Below are positions 1 to 7,343 of a DNA stretch of 41,565 nucleotides, piece after piece. The notes under the pieces were generated by a model. It made no database searches and was not told the DNA's origin. It worked only from the letters and a program-made list of their open reading frames with translations. Position numbers and translations under genes: made by a program. The stretch comes from Lentisphaerae bacterium RIFOXYA12_64_32 (GTDB lineage Bacteria > Verrucomicrobiota > Lentisphaeria > Oligosphaerales > YB12-FULL-65-16), in the NCBI GenBank assembly GCA_001803235.1, contig MHBL01000476.1:25456-67020 (forward strand), given 5' to 3'. Each line of letters starts with the position of its first letter. The stretch's first letter is position 1.

Positions 1-4
1 GCCT

Positions 5-25
5 GCGGGAGCGAGCCGCTCCCGC
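5..25. repeat. GC-rich hairpin repeat at the left window edge
   Basis: A perfect 9-bp inverted repeat: GCGGGAGCG (5-13), loop AGC, CGCTCCCGC (17-25). No T tract follows, so it is a REP-like element rather than a typical terminator. Bases 13-28 return as the reverse complement at 41550-41565, the last bases of the window. Confidence 0.75.
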
Positions 26-251
26 CACTTTGCCAAGACGCTCAGACGGAGGCGAGGAACGTCCGCATATGATTGGGCGGTATTCCGCCTCAGGACCCGC
101 TGACGCATTCCCGCGCGCGGAGCGACTCCTATGGACTATTTCGCGGCGACCGGTATATTTCGTGATTTCACCGGTTCATCCCTGCTTCCCGCACGGGAGT
201 ACGGAACATTCTCCTGTGTCTGGGCGGCATCTTCAACGCAAAGGAGTGGTT

Positions 252-2645
252 ATGAGTTTTCTGCAGTCACTTCGGGACGGGAAATTCACGATCGTGGTTG
301 AGTTCACGCCGCACGGCGCGGCTGAGGTCAAGCACGTGGCGAGCATCGCTAAGGGGTTGCCCGAACTGAATCGGAAGTATGCAGACTCGGGCATCGTGTT
401 TTCGGGTGTCTCGCTGACGCAGAATCCGGGCGGCAACGCGTCGTATGATCATTTGGCGTCGCTGGCCATCCTGGCGGAGAACGGGTTCCCCGCCGAACTG
501 GAGGTCATGCCGCACGTCACGGGCAAGGACATGAATCGCGACGCGCTGTGTGTGCTTCTGAAGGCGCTGATGGAGCGCGGCATCCGCACGGTCCTGGCCA
601 TCACGGGTGACGAACCACTGGCCGCGCAGGGAGTCTTTGAGGTTGACTCCATCGGCGTCCTCGAGGCGGTGAAAGAGGTCGGCGTTTCCAGTCTGAAGTC
701 GGCGAAGAACGCCAAGGAGTTTTCCGCCCTGCCGTACCTGAGTGCCGGCGCGGCTGTGTCGCCGTTCAAGTACACCGAGGGTTCGCTGGCGATGCAGTTC
801 ATCAAGGCGGCGAAGAAGATTCGGTCTGGCGCGACGTTCCTGACCTGCCAGTCGGGTTGGGATTCGCAGCGTTCGGAACTGCTGGTTAAGGAGATGGGCG
901 CGTGCGGTGTGCCGTTGATCGGCAATTGCCTGGTCGTCAACACGGCCGCCGCGAAGTTCATGCAGACGTTGCCCGGCGCCGTGATTACGGATGCGTTCCT
1001 GGCCAAGCTGAAGGGCGAGAGTTCGGCGGACAATCTGGTTCGTGCGGGGCAGCAGATGGCCATGTTCCGGGCTTTGGGGTATGGTGGTATTGACCTGGGC
1101 AAGCCGGGTGAGTTCAAGTCCATTGACGAAATTGTGAAGGTGGTGGACACTGCCCTGGCCTGCAAAGACTGGCGTGCGGTCAACGCCAACCTGCATTTTC
1201 CGGCGGCCGAGAACGCTCCGCCGTGCAATGAGCGGGTCCCGCACGTGTCGCTGTTGGGGCACAGCATGGTTTTCGAGAAGTCTGGATCTCTGCACGGTCT
1301 GGCCAAGGCGGTCTTTGGGCCGTTTGAGAGTTCCGCGGCGCACGAGGGGTTCCTGTATCATCTGTTCGAGGCGCAGGAACTCTGGGCCAAAGGCCTGCTT
1401 TACGAGTGTGAAGCGTGCGGCGACTGTTTCCTGACGGAGAATGAGTACCTGTGCACGAAGGGCGGCTGCGAGAAGGGGCTGCCGAACCCGCCCTGCGGCG
1501 ACGCGGACCCGAAGGGGCGTTGCGGCAACAATGCCAATCGCATCTGCGTCGGGGAGCGCCTTTACTACCGCTTCCTCAAGTGCGGCAAACTCGACGAATT
1601 GAAGAACATGATCCTGCCGCCGCGCATGGCGAAACTGCAGGACACCGCGTCCATCCTGAACTACTTCTTCGGTCGCGATCACATGGCGCCGCCAAAGCTG
1701 CGTACGGCGCCGTTCATCCAGATCGCGGAGATGCTGCACGCGTCCATCCCGTTTCCTGGCGCCGCGATGCGGCACCTGCAGACGTTGGGTCCCGAGGGCT
1801 GGACCCGGCCGAACCGCGGTCTGACAGCCGTTGAGCACTTGATCCGTTCACAGGCCCAGGAAGGGGCGTACTTCATTGACGTCAACATTGACGCTTTGAA
1901 CGACCCGGAAGCGCCGACGTTGATGCGGCGCTATGTGCGCCTGGTCCAGCAGATCAGCGGCGGCGTGCCACCCTGCATCGACAGCTCGGACGGCAATGTT
2001 CTGGTGGCGGGCCTGGAGGAGTGGTACAGTCGCGGCAAGGCCCCAGCCAAGCCCATGGTCAACTCCATCCCGTTCGTCGAGATGGACAAACGCGTTCCCG
2101 TCTACGAAATGCGGAAGAAGTATCCGTTCAACGTGGTGTGTCTGCTGGTCGGGCCCGAAGGACCGATGCGTTCCGCGGACGAGATGTACGATGCCGCTAA
2201 AGTGATGTTCCGGAAAGCCCGTGAGGCCGGGTTCGCGCCGGACGAGATCTACTTCGACGGCGTCACCCTCGGCATGTCCACCGACGGCTGCATCGGCGGC
2301 GACGGCTCGAACAAGCCGTCGCACACGCACAACTCGTTCCACGCCATCAAGCGGATCAAAGCAGATCCGGAAATGGCCGGCGCGCACGCCATCCTCGGCG
2401 TATCCAACTGGGTGTACGGGGCAAAGAAGCGCCGCATCGGTCACCTGCGCGCGTTCGTTGCCGTGGCTCAGAAATACGGCTTGGACGGCGGCATTGTCGA
2501 CGTCAGCAAGGCGTTGGGTGTGGAGCCCGCCGTGCCGGAACTCATGGACTTCGTGGAGATGTACGTCAGCCTCGACGGCAGCGAGGATTCCATGACCCGG
2601 TATGTCGAGAAGATGCAGTTCATGCGCGACAACGACTGGGTGTGA
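252..2645 (+). CDS. MetF / MetV-like / pterin methyltransferase fusion protein
   Basis: A 797-residue three-domain protein of one-carbon metabolism. Residues 1-300 resemble methylenetetrahydrofolate reductase (EFTPHG start, AITGDEP, GNCLVVN). Residues about 330-480 contain a cysteine-rich block (C386, C389, C392, C401, C406, C415, C424) like the MetV / MTHFR-C zinc domain of acetogens. Residues about 500-797 look like a pterin-binding TIM barrel of the AcsE/MetH type, with DSSDGN near 577-582 and the Asn of a VNSIPF motif at 604. The expected reactions are reduction of methylene-THF to methyl-THF and methyl transfer to or from a corrinoid protein. The start at 252 has AAGGAG at 241-246; the open frame extends upstream to base 30 but without a comparable ribosome site. 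No corrinoid protein or electron-transfer partner gene is adjacent. Domain assignment is from motif recognition only. Confidence 0.8.
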   Translation: MSFLQSLRDGKFTIVVEFTPHGAAEVKHVASIAKGLPELNRKYADSGIVFSGVSLTQNPGGNASYDHLASLAILAENGFPAELEVMPHVTGKDMNRDALCVLLKALMERGIRTVLAITGDEPLAAQGVFEVDSIGVLEAVKEVGVSSLKSAKNAKEFSALPYLSAGAAVSPFKYTEGSLAMQFIKAAKKIRSGATFLTCQSGWDSQRSELLVKEMGACGVPLIGNCLVVNTAAAKFMQTLPGAVITDAFLAKLKGESSADNLVRAGQQMAMFRALGYGGIDLGKPGEFKSIDEIVKVVDTALACKDWRAVNANLHFPAAENAPPCNERVPHVSLLGHSMVFEKSGSLHGLAKAVFGPFESSAAHEGFLYHLFEAQELWAKGLLYECEACGDCFLTENEYLCTKGGCEKGLPNPPCGDADPKGRCGNNANRICVGERLYYRFLKCGKLDELKNMILPPRMAKLQDTASILNYFFGRDHMAPPKLRTAPFIQIAEMLHASIPFPGAAMRHLQTLGPEGWTRPNRGLTAVEHLIRSQAQEGAYFIDVNIDALNDPEAPTLMRRYVRLVQQISGGVPPCIDSSDGNVLVAGLEEWYSRGKAPAKPMVNSIPFVEMDKRVPVYEMRKKYPFNVVCLLVGPEGPMRSADEMYDAAKVMFRKAREAGFAPDEIYFDGVTLGMSTDGCIGGDGSNKPSHTHNSFHAIKRIKADPEMAGAHAILGVSNWVYGAKKRRIGHLRAFVAVAQKYGLDGGIVDVSKALGVEPAVPELMDFVEMYVSLDGSEDSMTRYVEKMQFMRDNDWV

Positions 2646-2680
2646 GCCGACGGCGCCCAACTTACGCCGCCACAATATGT

Positions 2681-2709
2681 GAGGACGCGCTGACGAGAGC
2701 GCGTCCCTC
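2681..2709. repeat. Hairpin downstream of the MetF fusion gene
   Basis: GGACGCGCT (2683-2691) and AGCGCGTCC (2698-2706) are perfect inverted arms around GACGAG; two more pairs form if one C is bulged. It lies 35 bases after the stop codon without a T tract, so it may be a REP-like element or a weak transcription or RNA-stability signal. Confidence 0.65.
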
Positions 2710-2767
2710 CTGTGGTCAACCTAACGGCGGCGGCTTGTGCCTGTCCCGCAAGACGGTGCTCCGCAAC

Positions 2768-2783
2768 GTAGCCGCATGGCTAC
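2768..2783. repeat. Short hairpin GTAGCC / GGCTAC
   Basis: GTAGCC (2768-2773), loop GCAT, GGCTAC (2778-2783). The flank GGCTACAGCCTT resembles GGCTACAGGCCTT near 41532, which suggests a shared dispersed repeat. The rest of the 2646-2899 gap holds the hairpin above and the putative lacI-type promoter. Confidence 0.5.
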
Positions 2784-2846
2784 AGCCTTGCTGTCCCCCC
2801 CCAATCCACTCCCGATGCGGCACCTGCAAAAAGCGATTCCTCCTGC

Positions 2847-2875
2847 TTGAAAAATCGATTTTGGCGACGTATCGT
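2847..2875 (+). promoter_or_regulatory. Putative promoter of the LacI-family gene
   Basis: TTGAAA at 2847-2852, a 17-base spacer and TATCGT at 2870-2875 make a plausible sigma-70 type promoter 25 bases before the regulator start. The AT-rich patch stands out in GC-rich surroundings. By eye only. Confidence 0.4.
2851..2862. promoter_or_regulatory. Palindromic operator candidate, AAAATCGATTTT
   Basis: A perfect 12-bp palindrome with the central CG dinucleotide common in LacI-family operators. It overlaps the end of the proposed -35 box and the spacer, a position where binding would block the promoter. This suggests autoregulation by the gene that follows. I saw no second copy in the window. 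Confidence 0.45.
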
Positions 2876-2899
2876 CTCTACATTGGTACGAGGTGGTGC

Positions 2900-3919
2900 A
2901 TGGGCGTGTCTCTCCGACAGGTGGCGCAGGAGGCTGGGGTCTCGGAATCCCGTGCGTCCATCGTTTTGAACGATCGTCTCGACATCTCGGTCAGTGCGGA
3001 GACACGGCGGAGAGTCAAGGCCGCTGCCGAGCGGTTGGACTACCGGCCGAACCCGATTGCCCGTGCACTGCGCACGCGCAAGTCGGGGATGGTCGGGTTA
3101 ATCATCCCGAACGCGACGATTCCCTTCTACAACGAGATCATCCAGGGCATAGCGATTGCCGCCGCACAGAAGCACTACTCGCTGGTCCTGGCCTGTACCG
3201 AATTCGAACCGCGATCGGAATTGCACTACCTGACCGACATGGAGCAGCGCGGCATAGAGGGCATCATCCTGGTGGCCCTGGACCACGGCGACGCTGCGGC
3301 TGTCCAGGAGGTGGCGCGACGTCTGCCCATGGTATTTGTGGATTCGTACCTAGCCGACACGGACATCAGTCATGTGGTGACGGACAACCGGCGCGGCGCG
3401 CAACTGGCGACGGAGTACCTGCTGGGGCGTGGGTGCGAGCGCATCGCGTTCATGGGCAGCCGCCGCGTTCCGGTTCTTGAGGAGCGTTTTCATGGCTTCT
3501 GCGAGACGCTCGGCCAGCACGGGGTGGTGTTCAAGCCGCGGCGGTACCTGCAGCGCGGCGAGGCCGAGATTGCCCGGTTGGTGCAGAAGGAGCGCGTGGA
3601 TGGGATATTCGTCTCGTCGCTGCATGGCGTGGTAGAGGTGCTGCGGCCGTTGTGGCAGTTGGGCAAGCTTGTCCCGCGCGATGTGGTGATCACGGGGTTT
3701 GACCGGCCGTTCTTCCCGGCAGACTCGGCCGAGGCCCTGCAGGTCATGGGAATTGTGCGTGAACCGTTGCCGCACGTCGAGCAGCCGCGGTTGGAGATGG
3801 GGCGGCGCGCGGCGGAGTTGCTGTTCGAGCGCCTGGCGCACCCTGGCGGTGAGCCGGTACGGCAGATGCTGGCGCCATGCTTCCGCGAGATTTTCGCCGA
3901 GAATGGAGCGGGACGATGA
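2900..3919 (+). CDS. LacI-family transcriptional regulator
   Basis: A 339-residue protein of normal LacI-family length. Residues 3-50 form the helix-turn-helix and hinge (VSLRQVAQEAGVSESRAS, then DYRPNPIARALRT), with VGLIIPN starting the periplasmic-binding-like effector domain; GIEGIILV, VVTDNRRGA and VVITGFD are family landmarks. The start at 2900 fits the HTH, with a GAGGTG ribosome site; the frame is open further upstream but that part has no family similarity. It probably senses a sugar released from the glycan and controls its own gene and the locus. Its stop overlaps the next start (ATGA), so the pseudopilin is probably translated with it. It is the only transcription regulator in the window. 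Confidence 0.93.
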   Translation: MGVSLRQVAQEAGVSESRASIVLNDRLDISVSAETRRRVKAAAERLDYRPNPIARALRTRKSGMVGLIIPNATIPFYNEIIQGIAIAAAQKHYSLVLACTEFEPRSELHYLTDMEQRGIEGIILVALDHGDAAAVQEVARRLPMVFVDSYLADTDISHVVTDNRRGAQLATEYLLGRGCERIAFMGSRRVPVLEERFHGFCETLGQHGVVFKPRRYLQRGEAEIARLVQKERVDGIFVSSLHGVVEVLRPLWQLGKLVPRDVVITGFDRPFFPADSAEALQVMGIVREPLPHVEQPRLEMGRRAAELLFERLAHPGGEPVRQMLAPCFREIFAENGAGR

Positions 3920-4710
3920 GAACTCACACGCTCTGGATTCGCTACCGCCATGTGTGGGCGTCGAACAAGTGGACGCCGAAGAGAGGAACCGGGGAGGGGG
4001 GGCGTCGGTTCACGCTCGTCGAACTCCTCGTTGTCATCGCCATCATCGGCATCCTGGCGTCGATGCTGTTGCCGGCCTTGTCGAATGCGAAGGAGAAGGG
4101 AAAGTCGTCTCTTTGCATCAACAACCAGAAGCAACTCAGTCTGGGGTTGCTGATGTACGCCCAGGACTACGATGAAGCCACTGCTCCCTATCAGGGCGTG
4201 GGCCCGTCCGGTACAAGCACGCGCTGGTGGCAGTACATTCAGCCCTACGTGAGCAGCAATGCGGACATCATCATCTGTCCGTCCGGCAAGAACACGAAGA
4301 CCGGTTACGGCGTCAATCGAGCGGTGCATCGGCTCACGACCTGGTCGCCACCCTCCATCAAGATGGTGGCCGTGAAGAAGCCGGCTGAGACGATCGACGG
4401 CTGCGACGCGGCCCGCCTCGATCGTGATACCATGACGTTGCCGCCGGACATGTGGGGTGAACTCCCCAATCCGACCGGGAACGAGATCGTGTGGTTCTTC
4501 ACCACCCCATTCTGGCCCATCGGTCCGCCCTATGCGGTGGACGGGAATTACACGGACACGACGTTGGCCTGGAACCCGTCGCGGCCGTTGTCGCGGCACC
4601 ACCGCATGGCGAATTTCTGGTTTGTCGATGGGCACGCCACGGGCATGCGGGTGGAGTCTACCATCAGAGCCGATCCCAACACCACGGACACGTTGTACGA
4701 CCTGAAGTGA
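3916..4710 (+). CDS. Type II secretion-like pseudopilin with H-x9-DG box
   Basis: A 264-residue protein with a class III prepilin head. After a basic stretch, F32-T-L-V-E36 begins a hydrophobic helix (ELLVVIAIIGILASMLLPAL), with the conserved Glu five residues from the cleavage site. The residue before F32 is Arg, not the classical Gly. The C-terminal part contains HRMANFWFVDG, which fits the H-x9-DG box of the PVC-type prepilin family (counting from the first His of HHR). The product should be processed by a prepilin peptidase and sit in the inner membrane, exposed to the periplasm or built into a pilus-like fibre. Its start overlaps the regulator stop, so regulator and pilin form a coupled pair. 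The substrate or partner is unknown. Confidence 0.88.
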   Translation: MRTHTLWIRYRHVWASNKWTPKRGTGEGGRRFTLVELLVVIAIIGILASMLLPALSNAKEKGKSSLCINNQKQLSLGLLMYAQDYDEATAPYQGVGPSGTSTRWWQYIQPYVSSNADIIICPSGKNTKTGYGVNRAVHRLTTWSPPSIKMVAVKKPAETIDGCDAARLDRDTMTLPPDMWGELPNPTGNEIVWFFTTPFWPIGPPYAVDGNYTDTTLAWNPSRPLSRHHRMANFWFVDGHATGMRVESTIRADPNTTDTLYDLK

Positions 4711-4720
4711 ACCGATGCCG

Positions 4721-4740
4721 CGCCAGACTCCGGGCTGGCG
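4721..4740. repeat. Intercistronic hairpin
   Basis: CGCCAG (4721-4726) and CTGGCG (4735-4740) flank ACTCCGGG between the pseudopilin and PHP genes. It may affect mRNA processing; there is no T tract. Confidence 0.45.
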
Positions 4741-4764
4741 GCAGGCGCTGGGAGGGAACCGCGG

Positions 4765-5673
4765 ATGCAGCATTTCTGGCTTGGCGATGGCAACTGGTAC
4801 AAGGGCAATCTGCACACGCACACGACACAGTCGGACGGTGCAGCGACGCCCGATGATATGATGGCTTGCTACCGCAAGGCCGGGTACGACTTCCTCGCGC
4901 TCTCGGACCACAACCGGTTGACGCGTGTGACCGCGGCGCCGGCCGGACTGCTGCTCATTCCGGGCGAGGAGGTGAGCGCCGGAATTGCCGAGATGGGCGG
5001 CGAATTCCACTTCGTTGCGGTCAATCTCCGGGAACAGATCAACCCGCGGGAATTCGGGACCCCGCAGGCGATCATTGACGCGGTTCGAGCGCAGGGCGGT
5101 GAGGTCGTGATCGCGCACCCGTTCTGGTCGGCGCTCACGATCCGCGACCTGCTGCCGTTGCGGGACTATCTCGGCATCGAGATCTACAACAGTTCCTGTT
5201 TCTACTCGATCGGCAAGGGCCATTCGCTGGTGCAGTGGGACGACCTGCTGATCCGCGGCTGCCGCGTGCTCGGGTTCGCGCACGACGACGCGCACTACCA
5301 CTTCAACGACCACCGGCCCAACGACGCCGCCGTGGCCTACATCATGGTTAAGGCAACCGCGCTCACGGTGGACGGGATCATGGCGGCGCTGCGTGCAGGA
5401 GAGTTCTACGCGTGCTCCGGTCCGGGCACGGGACCGGAAATCAAGGATTTCTACTTGGAAGACGGATATGCGGTGGCACGCACGTCGCCGTCGGCGGTGA
5501 TCACCATTGCGACCGAGTCGGGGCGCGGGTTGGGTGAGAGTTTTACGGCCTCGGCTGGGGCGACCATCACCGACGCGCGCTACAAGCTGCGGGGGCGCGA
5601 GAAGTTCGTGCGCCTGGAAGTCACGGACCGCGACGGCAAAGCCGCGTGGAGCAACCCGCTGTTTACGGCTTAG
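4765..5673 (+). CDS. PHP-domain metal-dependent phosphoesterase
   Basis: A 302-residue protein with the PHP metal-site motifs in order: H17-x-H19 and D24 in NLHTHTTQSDG, D48-H49 in ALSDHN, E68/E69 in PGEEVS, HPFW near 118 and AHDDAHY near 175. The family hydrolyses phosphoesters with two or three metal ions. There is no signal peptide, so it should be cytoplasmic. A GGAGGG ribosome site precedes the start. Residues about 235-302 form a small beta domain often appended to stand-alone PHP proteins in glycan loci. The substrate is unknown; a sugar phosphate is a guess from context. It lies 54 bases after the pseudopilin, probably in one transcript with it. Confidence 0.85.
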   Translation: MQHFWLGDGNWYKGNLHTHTTQSDGAATPDDMMACYRKAGYDFLALSDHNRLTRVTAAPAGLLLIPGEEVSAGIAEMGGEFHFVAVNLREQINPREFGTPQAIIDAVRAQGGEVVIAHPFWSALTIRDLLPLRDYLGIEIYNSSCFYSIGKGHSLVQWDDLLIRGCRVLGFAHDDAHYHFNDHRPNDAAVAYIMVKATALTVDGIMAALRAGEFYACSGPGTGPEIKDFYLEDGYAVARTSPSAVITIATESGRGLGESFTASAGATITDARYKLRGREKFVRLEVTDRDGKAAWSNPLFTA

Positions 5674-5684
5674 CTTGGAGGGCG

Positions 5685-5703
5685 AGCGGCCTCGCGAGCC
5701 GCT
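5685..5703. repeat. Hairpin after the PHP gene
   Basis: AGCGGC (5685-5690) and GCCGCT (5698-5703) flank a loop that contains TCGCGA. It starts 12 bases after the stop codon. Confidence 0.4.
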
Positions 5704-5810
5704 TCTCGGGTTCCCATGGACAGGCCCTCGATCCGGAAGTTGACGCGACGCTTCGGCGAGCGGTGCTCGGCGTTGCCAGGCGCACATGTGCCGACTCTTG
5801 GGGTTGGGTG

Positions 5811-5845
5811 CTGAACCCTGAACCCTGAACCCTGAACCCTGAACC
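5811..5845. repeat. Five tandem copies of the heptamer CTGAACC
   Basis: Five perfect head-to-tail copies of CTGAACC, ending 40 bases before the sialidase-like gene. GGGTTGGGT just upstream can partly pair with it. The unit is not a multiple of three and lies where a promoter or leader is expected. Confidence 0.9.
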
Positions 5846-5885
5846 CTCCCCGGACTGCACGTCAGACAAGAAGACAGGAAAAGGC

Positions 5886-7142
5886 ATGACCTGCGACAAT
5901 CGCAATTGCGGTACGGTGTGCCTGGCCGACGACGGTGTCCTGCTGCGGCGCGTCGCGGACCCCGTGCACCAGGTTGCCTACTGCCCAGGGCTCGAACGGC
6001 TCGCGTCGGGCCGGTTGGTGGGGACCCTGCTGACGCACGACACGCGCGAGAAATCCGGCTCGGGCCGTGACTGGGTGGTGGGCGTTTATACGAGTGACGA
6101 CGCGGGGGCATCCTGGGAGCACCGCAAGGACCTGCCCATGGTCGACGGACAGCCGTTCACCGCGGGCGATGCCGTGTACGTCATAGGTGGTCGCGAAGAC
6201 CTCATGATTTCGCGCTCCGATGACCAGGGCTCGACCTGGTCCGATCTCGTTCCGCTCGGCACTGGCCGGTTGTGGTATTCTTTCCCCGGCATGCCGGTGC
6301 GCGCGAACGGCCGCATCTACATCGAGAAAGAGTGTCGCGCCGAGCCGGTGCTGCACGGTTTCCCGGTTTGGATCCTTGCCCCGGTCGTCATGTCGGCGCC
6401 GCTCGATGCTGACCTGACGCGGCCCGCCGCCTGGACGTTCAGTAATGTACTCAGCTTTGCCGACGTGCTGGCGCGGCACGGTGGGCCGCACCTGTGTGGG
6501 GTGCCGTTCTACGCGCCTGGCGTGCTTCTGGAGCAGCCGGTGCGGCGGGCCATGGGGAAGATCGGCTGGGGTGAGGGGAACCTGGTGCAGATCCATGATC
6601 CGTCCCATGTCTGGCACGATCCGACGGGGCGCACGTTTCATATCTTCCTGCGCGCCGAGTCGGGGACGGCCGGTTTCGGGTGCCTGGCCAAGGCCGTCGA
6701 ATCCGATGACGGTCGCATCACGGTCGATTTGGAGCGGGCCCCGTCGGGAGCGCCGACGCTGTTCATTCCGTTGCCGGGCGGGCAGGGCGCGTTCAACATT
6801 TTTTACGACGACGTGAGCCGGTTGCACTGGCTGATCTCGTCGGCGTCGATCGATTCCATGCGGCGGGTCGAGACACTCGACCCGTGGCACTACGGCATGC
6901 CGTACAACGAGCGCAAGCGGATCGCGCTGTACTTCTCGCGGAACTGCATGGACTGGTGTTTTGCCGGCCTGGTGGCGGATGCCGTCGGCACGAAACGCTC
7001 GCATTTCCACTGCAGCACTGTGATCGACGGCGAGGACCTGATTATGCTCATGCGCACCGCCGACGCCGCGGCGGTGAACGAGCACAACTCGAACACGATT
7101 ACGTTCCACAGGATACGTGAGTTCCGCAAGCTGGCGTACTGA
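5886..7142 (+). CDS. Sialidase-like (BNR/Asp-box) propeller protein
   Basis: A 418-residue protein resembling exo-sialidases and related six-bladed propellers. Two Asp-box-like turns are visible (SDDAGASWE near 69, SDDQGSTWSD near 112), and motifs such as WYSFPGMPVR and FNIFYDDVSRLHWLIS are compatible with propeller blades. There is no signal peptide, so it should be cytoplasmic, unlike most sialidases that act on polymers. AGGAAAAGG precedes the start. The substrate cannot be read; PVC proteins annotated as sialidases often act on other sugars, or are lyase- or hydrolase-like. The heptamer array upstream may affect expression. Confident of the fold, not of the reaction. Confidence 0.7.
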   Translation: MTCDNRNCGTVCLADDGVLLRRVADPVHQVAYCPGLERLASGRLVGTLLTHDTREKSGSGRDWVVGVYTSDDAGASWEHRKDLPMVDGQPFTAGDAVYVIGGREDLMISRSDDQGSTWSDLVPLGTGRLWYSFPGMPVRANGRIYIEKECRAEPVLHGFPVWILAPVVMSAPLDADLTRPAAWTFSNVLSFADVLARHGGPHLCGVPFYAPGVLLEQPVRRAMGKIGWGEGNLVQIHDPSHVWHDPTGRTFHIFLRAESGTAGFGCLAKAVESDDGRITVDLERAPSGAPTLFIPLPGGQGAFNIFYDDVSRLHWLISSASIDSMRRVETLDPWHYGMPYNERKRIALYFSRNCMDWCFAGLVADAVGTKRSHFHCSTVIDGEDLIMLMRTADAAAVNEHNSNTITFHRIREFRKLAY

Positions 7143-7207
7143 GCACGGAGCACGGGGCGAGATCGTGGCGGCACGGAGCAGTGGCGCGGGACCTCTGGGA
7201 CCGCAGC

Positions 7208-7296
7208 AGAGTGCTCGGGTCCGTCCCGGACCGAGGCCCTCGGCCGGGGCCCGGTCGGCGTACCCCGCTTCGGCGCGGGACGCCCCGAGCCACTCT
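7208..7296. repeat. Large imperfect inverted repeat
   Basis: The arms at about 7208-7237 and 7267-7296 begin and end with AGAGTG / CACTCT and share CGTCCCG and further blocks with small gaps. Inside, GGCCC and GGGCC flank TCGGCCG. The 7143-7343 gap otherwise holds only the short palindrome at 7299 and the ribosome site of the next gene. Confidence 0.5.
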
Positions 7297-7298
7297 TG

Positions 7299-7313
7299 GT
7301 GAAATCAATTCAC
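7299..7313. promoter_or_regulatory. Inverted repeat GTGAA-N5-TTCAC
   Basis: A 15-bp near-palindrome, GTGAAATCAATTCAC, with six of seven pairs matching around a central C, 30 bases before the next start. It is AT-rich against GC-rich flanks, so it may be a regulator site. No matching second copy was seen. Confidence 0.3.
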
Positions 7314-7343
7314 ATGCACGGGTCGCAGAGCGGAGGGCGAGAG

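Noticed and set aside
149..197. Possible riboswitch before the MetF fusion gene
   Set aside because: ACCGGT occurs twice and TCCCG-CA-CGGGA can pair, but I could not match any known cobalamin, SAM or THF riboswitch consensus.
30..251. N-terminal extension of the MetF fusion protein
   Set aside because: The frame is open but lacks family similarity; the start at 252 has a ribosome site and the typical MetF N-terminus.
3490..6111. 873-codon open frame on the minus strand
   Set aside because: It runs opposite LacI, pseudopilin, PHP and sialidase-like genes with clear family motifs, and its own translation is rich in Arg and Pro with no motif. Long antisense frames are common in GC-rich DNA.
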